Origin: Jiangella muralis
GTDB lineage: Bacteria; Actinomycetota; Actinomycetes; Jiangellales; Jiangellaceae
DNA: 64,000 nt
Assembly: GCF_001270745.1 (NCBI RefSeq)
Contig: NZ_KQ434753.1
Coordinates: 465,155 to 529,154 of the forward strand
Direction: 5' to 3'
Below are positions 57,953-64,000 of this stretch, one piece after another. The position numbers and the translations under genes are program-made. Numbering within the stretch: position 1 is the first letter of the stretch; the number at the start of each line of letters is the position of its first letter. The notes below the pieces were generated by a model, which was given only the letters and a program-made list of their open reading frames with translations, had not been told where the DNA came from and searched no databases.

Positions 57953-58998
57953 CGAGGGGCCTCCTTCGGGTGCGGCCCGCAACTGCGGCGGACCACGAGC
58001 TGAGTGGTCAGGACGTCGTGTCGTGGTTCGGAATGGTCTCCGCTGATCCGGGCGTCCAGTAGCCGGGCCGCCCGGGCCCCCATCTCGCGCATCGGCTGAC
58101 GGACCGTCGTCAGCCCCGCGTAGCGCGCCGCCATGACGTCGTCCCACCCGGTGACGGCGACATCCCCCGGTACCTGGACCCCCTGTTCGGCCAGCGCGAC
58201 CGTGAGGCCGAGCGCCAGCTCGTCGTTCGCACAGACGACGACGTCCGGCAGGCCGCCGGCGGTGAGCTCGGCGGCCACGCGGGCGCCGTCGTCCTCCTTG
58301 AACCCGGCCGGGATGGTCCGCTCCGGGACCTCCGCTCCGGCCTGCGCGAGCGCGCCGCGGAACCCGGCCCAGCGCTCGGCGACGTCGGTGGAGTCGACCG
58401 GGTCGCCGAGGAAGGCCATGCGCCGGTGGCCGTGCGCAAGCAGGTGGTCGACGACGGAGGCCGCGGCGACGACGTTCTCGGTGCGGACGGAGTCGGCGCC
58501 GGCGATCTCGGTGCGCGCCATCAGCACGACGGGGACGCCGCGCTGGACGACCTCGGCGACGACGTCGTCGTGCACCGTCCGCCCGAACACCGCCAGCCCG
58601 TCGACCCGTCCGGCGAGGTCGAGCACCATCTCGTCGGCGGACTCGCGATTCTGGGTGCTGAGGATGAGCACCGAGCGGCCCAGCGTTGCGGCGACCTCCT
58701 CGTAGCCCAGCACGACCTCGGCGTAGAACGGGCCGGAGAGGTCGGGGAAGACGATGCCGTTGGCGGCGTGCCGCCGTTCGGCCAGCGAGCGGCCGAGCTG
58801 GCTGGGCGTGAAGCGCAGTTCCTCGATGGCGGCGTCGACGCGCTCGCGGGTGGCCGGGTGGACGAGGTCGCTGCCGCGAAGGGCGCGCGAGACCGTCGCC
58901 ACGGACACGCCCGCATGCCGCGCCACGTCACGGATCGTCACGTTGGCGCGGCCGGCCGTGCGGCGTCGCTGGGGGCCCTTCGGCTCCGCGTCTTCCAT
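57949..58998 (-). CDS. LacI-family transcriptional regulator
   Basis: 349 residues from ATG 58998. The helix-turn-helix and hinge are VTIRDVARHAGVSVATVSRALRGSDLVHPATRERVDAA, followed by a periplasmic-binding-protein-like effector domain (GIVFPDLSGPFYAEVVLGYEE, VVCANDELALGLTVAL, VTGWDDVMAARYAGLTTVRQP). It heads the sugar operon and diverges from the GH15-like gene. Direct CGG(T/C)TACAT repeats in between are probably its operators. Confidence 0.92.
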   Translation of the reverse strand: MEDAEPKGPQRRRTAGRANVTIRDVARHAGVSVATVSRALRGSDLVHPATRERVDAAIEELRFTPSQLGRSLAERRHAANGIVFPDLSGPFYAEVVLGYEEVAATLGRSVLILSTQNRESADEMVLDLAGRVDGLAVFGRTVHDDVVAEVVQRGVPVVLMARTEIAGADSVRTENVVAAASVVDHLLAHGHRRMAFLGDPVDSTDVAERWAGFRGALAQAGAEVPERTIPAGFKEDDGARVAAELTAGGLPDVVVCANDELALGLTVALAEQGVQVPGDVAVTGWDDVMAARYAGLTTVRQPMREMGARAARLLDARISGDHSEPRHDVLTTQLVVRRSCGPHPKEAPR

Positions 58999-59018
58999 CG
59001 TCGGATCGCTCCTTTGGT

Positions 59019-59052
59019 ACCGGTTACATAAACCGGTTACATCGGCTACATT
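59019..59052. promoter_or_regulatory. Triple CGG(T/C)TACAT repeats, candidate LacI operators and GH15 promoter
   Basis: ACCGGTTACAT occurs at 59019-59029 and 59032-59042 (13-bp period), with a third variant CGGCTACAT at 59044-59052. ACCGGT is itself palindromic. TACATT (59047-59052), eight bases before ATG 59061, can serve as a -10 for the GH15-like gene, so bound LacI would block both directions. Confidence 0.6.
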
Positions 59053-59060
59053 CGGGCATC

Positions 59061-60176
59061 ATGGCCGAGCCTGTCAACCCATTGTCTGTAGCCGGTGATG
59101 CTGACCTGCGACGACTCGCTGAGGTGAGCGTCGAGCTGATCGCGCGGGCCCAGGACCCGTCCGGCGCCTACCCGGCGGCCGTCGGCTTCGCGCCGTACGG
59201 CTTCAGCTGGTTCCGCGACGGCGCGTTCGTCGCGGAGGGGATGAGCCGGGCCGGCGCCGTCGAGTCGGCCACGGCCTTCCACGAGTGGTGCGCGCGGGTG
59301 CTGACGCGGGAGGCGGCGGCCGTGTCGTCACTGGTGTCGCAGGTGGCGGCCGGCTCTCAGCCGTCCGACGTCGACCTGCTGCCCGCGCGCTACACGCTGG
59401 CCGGCGACCGTCACGACGACGACTGGTGGAACTACCAGGTCGACGGCTACGGGACGTGGCTGTGGGCGCTGCGGTCGCACCTGACCCGGTGGGGGCTGCC
59501 CCTGGCGCCGTACGCGTCCGCGGCGGAGGTGGCCGTGCGCTACCTCGTCGCAGTCGGGGCCCGGCCCTGCCGCGACTGGTGGGAGGAGCACCGCGACCAC
59601 ACGCACGTCTCGACGCTGGCGTCGGTGCACGGCGGGTTGCGGGCGGCCGCGATGCTCGGCGTGCTGCCGGCGACCGCGGACATGGCGGCCGATCGCATCG
59701 CGGACCTGGTCCAGCGCGAGGGCCTGCACGACGGTGCGCTGCGCAAGTGGCTCGGCTCGACGGCGGCCGACGCCAGCCTGGTGGTGGCCGGGGTGCCGTT
59801 CGGGCTGGTCCCGCCCGGCGGCCCGGTAGATCGTGCGACGGTCGCGCGGGTGACGTCGGAGCTGTCCACCCCGGGCGGCGGCGTGCACCGCTACGTGAGC
59901 GACACCTTCTACGGCGGCGGCCAGTGGCCGATCCTGGCCGGGTTCCTCGGCTGGCACCACGCCGTCGCCGGGCCACGGGACCAGGCGGTGGCGCTGCTGC
60001 GCTGGATCGCCTCGACGGCGGACTCGTCCGGGTCGCTGCCGGAGCAGGTGCCGCCGCTGCTGGCGCCGGACGTCCTGGCGGAGTGGACCGAGCGGTGGGG
60101 GCCGAGCGCCCAGCCGCTGCTGTGGTCGCACGGCATGTACCTGGTCCTGGCGTCGGAGCTCGGCGTCATTCCATGA
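59061..60176 (+). CDS. Glycoside hydrolase family 15-like protein (glucoamylase-type toroid)
   Basis: 371 residues from ATG 59061. An alpha/alpha-barrel pattern: GFAPYGFSWFRDGAFVAEGMSRAG, DDWWNYQVDGYGTWLWAL, DWWEEHRDHTHVSTLASVHGGLRAA, DTFYGGGQWPILAGFLGWHHAV and QPLLWSHGMYLVLASEL. These resemble GH15 glucan glucosidases, though shorter and without the N-terminal beta domain. No signal peptide is seen. It is divergent from the LacI operon. Its TGA lies inside the 56-bp palindromic repeat. Confidence 0.8.
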   Translation: MAEPVNPLSVAGDADLRRLAEVSVELIARAQDPSGAYPAAVGFAPYGFSWFRDGAFVAEGMSRAGAVESATAFHEWCARVLTREAAAVSSLVSQVAAGSQPSDVDLLPARYTLAGDRHDDDWWNYQVDGYGTWLWALRSHLTRWGLPLAPYASAAEVAVRYLVAVGARPCRDWWEEHRDHTHVSTLASVHGGLRAAAMLGVLPATADMAADRIADLVQREGLHDGALRKWLGSTAADASLVVAGVPFGLVPPGGPVDRATVARVTSELSTPGGGVHRYVSDTFYGGGQWPILAGFLGWHHAVAGPRDQAVALLRWIASTADSSGSLPEQVPPLLAPDVLAEWTERWGPSAQPLLWSHGMYLVLASELGVIP

Positions 60177-60226
60177 TCATCAACCTTTTGCGTCGTCCCA
60201 GCAGCACAAAAGGTTGATGATCATGG
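60171..60226. repeat. 56-bp palindromic repeat, copy 2
   Basis: CCATGATCATCAACCTTTTG and its exact reverse complement form 20-bp arms around a 16-base loop. It matches the reverse complement of 16038-16093. The CCATGA at each end provides the TGA stop for both convergent flanking genes (60174-60176 and 60221-60223). As an intergenic hairpin it should terminate both transcripts. Confidence 0.88.
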
Positions 60227-60853
60227 CGGCCCCGGCGTCCGTTCCACGAGCCAGTCGCGGACCGCGCGTGCCGTCTCGTCGACCGGCACGTCGGTGGTGT
60301 CGAGCAGCGTCATCGGCGGGTCCATGGTGGCCGCGGTGGCGTCGATCCAGGCGGCGTAGTCGAGCATCTCGGCGATGCGCGGCTCGTCCCACTCGCGCCA
60401 CGCCGGGCGCTTGCGCAGCCGCGCGGCGAGCACGTCGGGGTCGCAGGTGAGGCACAGGTAGTCGATGCGCTCGAACAGTGCCCGCTCCGGCAGCGGCTCG
60501 AACTCCGGCGGCACGACCGTCCCGCACAGCACCACCGGCCGGCGGCTCTGATGGATCATCGCCGCCATCCGCAGCCACGTCGACCGGAACGGCCGGTGCT
60601 CCGCGCCGTCGTCGCGCAGGCCGGCCACCCACAGCACGTCCTGTTCCAGGACGACGAACCGGTCGGCCAGCTCGGTCGCGAGCAGCCGCTGCACTGTCGA
60701 CTTACCGGTGCCACTGGGGCCGGTGACGCAGAACAGCGGGAGGCGGAGGAACGGCCACCGGTGGCCGCAGTGGGCGCACCGGATGACCGCCTCCGGCTCG
60801 ATCTGCGGGCGGTCGGCGCGTTCGCCGCAACGCTCACAGATCAGCAGGTTCAC
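60221..60853 (-). CDS. Zinc-ribbon P-loop nucleoside/nucleotide kinase-like protein
   Basis: 210 residues from GTG 60853. An N-terminal Cys4 ribbon (ICERCGERADR, RCAHCGHRW) precedes a P-loop (FCVTGPSGTGKSTVQRLL), then a kinase-like core (FVVLEQDVLWV, VVLCGTVVPPEF, RALFERIDYLCLTCDPDVLAARLRKRP, TLLDTTD). It resembles AAA-33/adenylate-kinase-type proteins. The substrate is unknown. The stop codon lies in the palindromic repeat. Confidence 0.8.
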   Translation of the reverse strand: MNLLICERCGERADRPQIEPEAVIRCAHCGHRWPFLRLPLFCVTGPSGTGKSTVQRLLATELADRFVVLEQDVLWVAGLRDDGAEHRPFRSTWLRMAAMIHQSRRPVVLCGTVVPPEFEPLPERALFERIDYLCLTCDPDVLAARLRKRPAWREWDEPRIAEMLDYAAWIDATAATMDPPMTLLDTTDVPVDETARAVRDWLVERTPGPP

Positions 60854-60860
60854 GCGTACG

Positions 60861-61199
60861 TCAGTCGAAGAGCTGGTCGAGGAAGCTCTTGCGCCGCTTC
60901 TTGCCGTAGCCGTACGGGCTGGGCGAGTCGCCGTAGCCGCGGCCGCGGCCGTACGGGGCCGGGCTGTCGCGGTACGGCTCCTGGTACGGCTGCTGGTAGG
61001 GCTGCTGCTGCGGCGGGGGCGCCTGGCGGCGGCTGGTCTCCAGTGGGGGCGGCGGCGCGTTGTACTGCTCCTCGGCGGCGATGATCTGCTCGAGTTCGCC
61101 CTTGTCGAGGAAGATGCCCTTGCAGTCGTCGCACTGCTCGACGTGCACGCCCAAACGGTCATACGTCTTCATCTGACCGCTGCACTTCGGACAGGTCAC
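60861..61199 (-). CDS. TFIIB-type zinc-ribbon protein with Pro/Gln/Tyr-rich tail
   Basis: 112 residues. MTCPKCSGQMKTYDRLGVHVEQCDDCKGIFLDKGELEQII is a zf-TFIIB ribbon with four Cys. The middle is low-complexity (repeats of QQPYQQPYQEPYRDS type), and a basic end reads YGKKRRKSFLDQLFD. Similar small proteins are common in actinobacteria and of unknown function. It is 7 bp upstream of the kinase-like gene and probably co-transcribed with it. Confidence 0.82.
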   Translation of the reverse strand: MTCPKCSGQMKTYDRLGVHVEQCDDCKGIFLDKGELEQIIAAEEQYNAPPPPLETSRRQAPPPQQQPYQQPYQEPYRDSPAPYGRGRGYGDSPSPYGYGKKRRKSFLDQLFD

Positions 61200-61280
61200 G
61201 GAAGATCCCTTCGTCGTTGTCTGGTGACAACGTTACCGGTGGTGGCCCGGGTTCCGGCTGCATTGGGGTGAGGCAGCCGG

Positions 61281-61286
61281 TACCGT
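61281..61286 (+). promoter_or_regulatory. TACCGT, leaderless-type -10 for the gene at 61293
   Basis: TACCGT ends six bases before GTG 61293, and no ribosome site is visible, so transcription probably starts at the GTG itself. Confidence 0.4.
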
Positions 61287-61292
61287 GCCAGG

Positions 61293-62423
61293 GTGACGCA
61301 GTCCGAGGCGCCGCCGCCCACCCGTGGCGCCGTCCGTTCCGCCGTCGAGGCCCTCCTCCGCACCTGCGCCGATCTCGAGCGGCGGGCGGCGGAGGACGTG
61401 GCCGAGCAGTCCCAGGCCCGGGCCGCGCAGGTGACCGTCGAGGTCGGTCGCGCCCGGTCCGCCGCCCTCACCACCCAGATCGAGGCGCTCACCCACCAAC
61501 TCGACGCCGACCTGAGCGACCGCCTCGCCGACCTGCGCCACCCGTACGTGACGGAGATCCACGCATTGCTCGCCCTGCTGGCGCCCTGGCACGGGCTCGC
61601 GCCACTCCCCGCGCTGCCGCCGTCGCCGGCCGGTGGCGCCCTCACCGACCACTTCCCCAACGGCTTCGCTCGTGACTACGTCCACGACCTGCTCGCAACG
61701 GTCGACCGCAGCGTCACATTGGCCGGCGACGTGTCTGCTGAGGTCGCTGCCGAGACGGAAGACTCTGCCGACGAGGCGAAGGACCTGATCGGCGAGCACC
61801 TGCCCGCCGACCTCCGCGAGGAAGGCTTGCGGATGCTCCGGGACCACACGTGTCATGCAGTCGAGCGGCACGGGCCGCATATCGCCACGACGGCGCAACT
61901 CGCCCGCCTCATCTGGCTCAAGGACCCGTCCGGACAGGAGATCTGGCAACTACTGCCGAATGGGGCCGCAGAGTCCAGCCACTGGTGTGGCCCGGTCAGC
62001 GGAGGCTTCACGTCACAGGCGGCGATGGCGAAGGCACTTGCCGTGTTCCTCCGATGGGCACACGACCACGCCGGTAGCGTGAACGAACTGATCACCAAGT
62101 ACACGAAGACGAAGACCAAACGTTTTGGCATCCATGTGAGCGCGCAGTTGGCCGGGCTCGTGGCGGGTGACACGGCCGGCTATCGAGGCACAGCTACGAC
62201 GAGCAAGGCCCGCACCGCCGACTGGCTGGCGGCGCGCGAGCGGACGATGACATACGGCGCGCCACCGGTGTACGGCGTACCGTACGACACGATCGCGGAA
62301 GGCATCGATCCTGGTGTGACCCTTGCCTTCAAACGAATCGGCAAGGAGAGCTGGCGCCTCGTGACCTGTTACCCGGTCGACCGCCAGAACCCGGAGAACA
62401 AGCGGCTGGAGGACCTGACGTGA
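61293..62423 (+). CDS. Uncharacterised protein, candidate toxin-like C-terminus
   Basis: 376 residues from GTG 61293, probably leaderless. Residues about 10-100 are helical and coiled-coil-like (LLRTCADLERRAAEDVAEQ, ALTTQIEALTHQLDADL). A middle part contains HGPHIATTAQLARLIWLKDPSG. The C-terminal part (YGVPYDTIAEGIDPGVTLAFKRIGKESWRLVTCYPVDRQNPENK) has the ...WRLVTCYPV ending seen in BECR-type RNase toxins. I do not recognise a named family. Codon use becomes less GC-rich in the second half. It is coupled (GTGA) to the next gene, a layout typical of toxin/immunity pairs. Confidence 0.6.
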   Translation: MTQSEAPPPTRGAVRSAVEALLRTCADLERRAAEDVAEQSQARAAQVTVEVGRARSAALTTQIEALTHQLDADLSDRLADLRHPYVTEIHALLALLAPWHGLAPLPALPPSPAGGALTDHFPNGFARDYVHDLLATVDRSVTLAGDVSAEVAAETEDSADEAKDLIGEHLPADLREEGLRMLRDHTCHAVERHGPHIATTAQLARLIWLKDPSGQEIWQLLPNGAAESSHWCGPVSGGFTSQAAMAKALAVFLRWAHDHAGSVNELITKYTKTKTKRFGIHVSAQLAGLVAGDTAGYRGTATTSKARTADWLAARERTMTYGAPPVYGVPYDTIAEGIDPGVTLAFKRIGKESWRLVTCYPVDRQNPENKRLEDLT

Positions 62424-62968
62424 TCCCGGCGACCGAGAACTTCAAAGCCTACTTCGGCAATGGCTTCCACCTGGCCGACGAGCTTCCGGAGTTCTATGTC
62501 GAAGCATGCGAGGAAGTCCCCGAGATGCTGGCCGGCGATGATGACGGCAGCTACCGGTCGTTCCACGACGAGTTCGCCGTACACATCCGCGATTCCTCGT
62601 ATGCGCCGTGGTCCGAGGGCGACTCGCAGTGGATCATCGACGAATGGCTGCGCAACGTCTGGTATGACGCCTTCGGGCCGGAGCAACCGCCCGGTGATCC
62701 CTATCCGGTCCCGGCTGAGGATTGGGGCACACGCCGACTCACGCAATACATGCTGCACGCCGTGAACCGCCGGCCAGAGCTCAGTTCGCCGGGGGCGCCG
62801 GCGTGGCTGGAGGCGCGCGGGCTGACGTTCGCGGACGTGGCCGCGGGGGTGGAGTGGTCGGCGGCGGCAGAGTCCGTGTCGTTCCGGCCCGCGCCGGAGG
62901 GGTGGCTGGAGCGGCTGCACGACCTCACCGCGCGGGGCCTGCGCGCGGAGCAGCCGGGCGAGCGGTAG
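62420..62968 (+). CDS. Uncharacterised acidic protein, candidate immunity partner
   Basis: 182 residues from GTG 62420, overlapping the preceding stop. The N-terminal 110 residues are acidic and aromatic-rich (FHLADELPEFYVEACEEVPEMLAGDDDG, WSEGDSQWIIDEWLRNVWYDAFG), as many immunity proteins are. It has no signal or membrane segment. Base composition is lower in GC than in the neighbours up to about 62750, then returns to the genome norm. Function is unknown; immunity is inferred from position only. Confidence 0.6.
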   Translation: MIPATENFKAYFGNGFHLADELPEFYVEACEEVPEMLAGDDDGSYRSFHDEFAVHIRDSSYAPWSEGDSQWIIDEWLRNVWYDAFGPEQPPGDPYPVPAEDWGTRRLTQYMLHAVNRRPELSSPGAPAWLEARGLTFADVAAGVEWSAAAESVSFRPAPEGWLERLHDLTARGLRAEQPGER

Positions 62969-63005
62969 ACCACTCGCCCGGCCGGCCCCGGGGCATGGAC
63001 CCGCG

Positions 63006-64000
63006 TCAGCCGAACCCGGGCGGCGGCCCGCCGCCGGTGACGTTGCCGCCGCGCATGGGACCGCCGGTGGGACCGGCGTCGGACGTGGGCAGGTCGGCGT
63101 CGAGATCGGCGAGGACGACGAGGTCGCCGGCGGCGAGGCCGTCGAGGATCTCGGTGCGCTCGGAGCCGACGACGCCGAGGGTGACGGGGGTGGTCTCGAC
63201 CTCGCCGTCGGACAGGACTCGGACCGCACCGCCGTCCGCGGTCAGCGTGATCGCCGAGTTCGGCACCGTCAGCACCTCCGTCGCCTCGCCCAGCAGGAAC
63301 GACACGTCCGCCGAGGCGCCACCAGCGGCGTTCGCCGGCGGTTCGGCGACACCGACGACGACGGAGTAGAGCGGCCTCCCGGACGACGTGTCGGGGATCA
63401 GGCCGATCGACACCACCTCGCCGCTCACGGCCTCCGCCGCGCCCGCCGGCCGCACCTCGGCCGCCGTCCCGACGGCGAGGCTGCGCAGGTTGGTCTCCGA
63501 GACCTCGGCCGTGACGGTGATCGCGCCGGGCGCGACGACGGTGATGGTGGCACTGGTGTCGGCGGTCGCGCCGGCGGTGACGCCGACCGCGGCGACGGTC
63601 CCGGTGATCGGCGCGACGATCGTCGCCGCGGCGAGCGCCTGCTCGGCCTCCAGCACCCGCAGTTCCGCCTCGCTCACCGCCGCCTGGTCGTCGGCCAGCT
63701 GGGCGGCGTCGGACAACGCGCTGTCCCCGCCCGGCCCCTGCTCCCCCTCCGACGGCGACGACGGCGCAGCGGGCGACGACGGCTGCTCCTGCGGGGTGTC
63801 CGGCTCCTCGGCCGCCGCGAGCAGCTCGGCCAGCGCGGCGATCGCCTCCTGCAACGCTTGCTGGTCCGCCGCGGCCCGCTGCTGCGCCTCCTGCGCCGCC
63901 CGCAGCGCCGCCACGCACGGCTCGAGGTCGGGCGCGGCCGGCTCCGACGGCGTCGGGATCGGCGTCTCCGTGGGCGACTCCGTGGGCGACGGCGACGAGG
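63006..64000 (-). CDS. HlyD/MacA-type efflux adaptor, C-terminal part (5' end beyond window)
   Basis: The frame stays open to the window edge (at least 331 residues). A Pro/Thr/Ser-rich leader (PTETPIPTPSEPAAPDLE) and coiled coil (AALRAAQEAQQRAAADQQALQEAIAAL) come first. A lipoyl-like core follows (EAEQALAAATIVAPITGTVAAVGVTAGATADTS), then beta-barrel segments (ITVTAEVSETNLRSLAVGTAAEV) and EILDGLAAGDLVVL. These are membrane-fusion proteins that pair with an ABC MacB-like transporter. The C-terminus is Gly/Pro-rich. A MacB partner, if present, is outside the window. Confidence 0.85.
   Translation of the reverse strand, partial: SSPSPTESPTETPIPTPSEPAAPDLEPCVAALRAAQEAQQRAAADQQALQEAIAALAELLAAAEEPDTPQEQPSSPAAPSSPSEGEQGPGGDSALSDAAQLADDQAAVSEAELRVLEAEQALAAATIVAPITGTVAAVGVTAGATADTSATITVVAPGAITVTAEVSETNLRSLAVGTAAEVRPAGAAEAVSGEVVSIGLIPDTSSGRPLYSVVVGVAEPPANAAGGASADVSFLLGEATEVLTVPNSAITLTADGGAVRVLSDGEVETTPVTLGVVGSERTEILDGLAAGDLVVLADLDADLPTSDAGPTGGPMRGGNVTGGGPPPGFG

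Overview
The window is very GC-rich, uses GTG starts freely and is packed with ATGA/GTGA-overlapping operons. It carries typical actinobacterial genes: an eno-ftsB-DUF501-ppx block, an ECF42-type sigma factor with a DGPF partner, family-5 uracil-DNA glycosylase, and a single-chain acyl-CoA carboxylase. This fits a free-living, saprophytic actinomycete. A Jiangella-like genus is a guess from general flavour only. I see no insertion sequence, phage, CRISPR array or replication origin.

Layout. 1-4.9 kb: a cut TetR regulator and a giant secreted protein with PHP, metallophosphoesterase and GLUG regions. 5.2-16.0 kb: a peptide-utilisation operon (two M19 dipeptidases, a DppABCDF-type transporter, an M24-fold protein and an S33 peptidase) with a GntR regulator and paired operator-like palindromes at its head. 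16.0-16.1 kb: a 56-bp hairpin repeat, found again in the opposite orientation at 60.2 kb. 17.0-19.9 kb: a DGPF/ECF42 sigma/FAD-oxidase operon. 19.9-27.1 kb: a GntR regulator with a frameshifted GH42 beta-galactosidase on one side, and on the other an SsuABC/TauABC-like transporter with a choline-sulfatase-like enzyme. 27.1-37.3 kb: a small J-domain membrane protein, a CapA-M15 fusion, a structured 476-bp spacer, a 1854-residue BC-BCCP-CT carboxylase and a two-gene ABC exporter. 37.4-40.8 kb: a YdeI-like protein, then a cassette of a WXG100/EspC-like small protein, a lipoprotein and an RTX-repeat protein ending in an M91 zinc metallopeptidase (a candidate type VII-secreted effector), followed by an unusual tRNA with a UAA anticodon. 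40.9-51.0 kb: mainly housekeeping genes (deformylase, ACT protein, cyclopropane synthase-like methyltransferase, NDH-2, flavin reductase, ArsR regulator, second DGPF protein, UDG, Ppx, DUF501, FtsB, enolase). 51.2-52.9 kb: a DUF4143 ATPase with tandem palindromes upstream, and a VOC protein. 52.9-60.2 kb: a LacI-controlled sugar transporter with a GH39 enzyme and a divergent GH15-like enzyme. 60.2-64.0 kb: two zinc-ribbon proteins, an atypical two-gene pair that may be a toxin/immunity module, and a cut HlyD-type adaptor.

Most genes work as catabolic modules, each pairing a regulator, a transporter and hydrolases for peptides, sulfate esters or glycosides. The less ordinary items are the M91 effector cassette, the class-I-shaped UAA tRNA with TTA codons in nearby genes, the 56-bp palindrome that supplies both stop codons of two convergent genes, and the composition-atypical pair at 61.3-63.0 kb.
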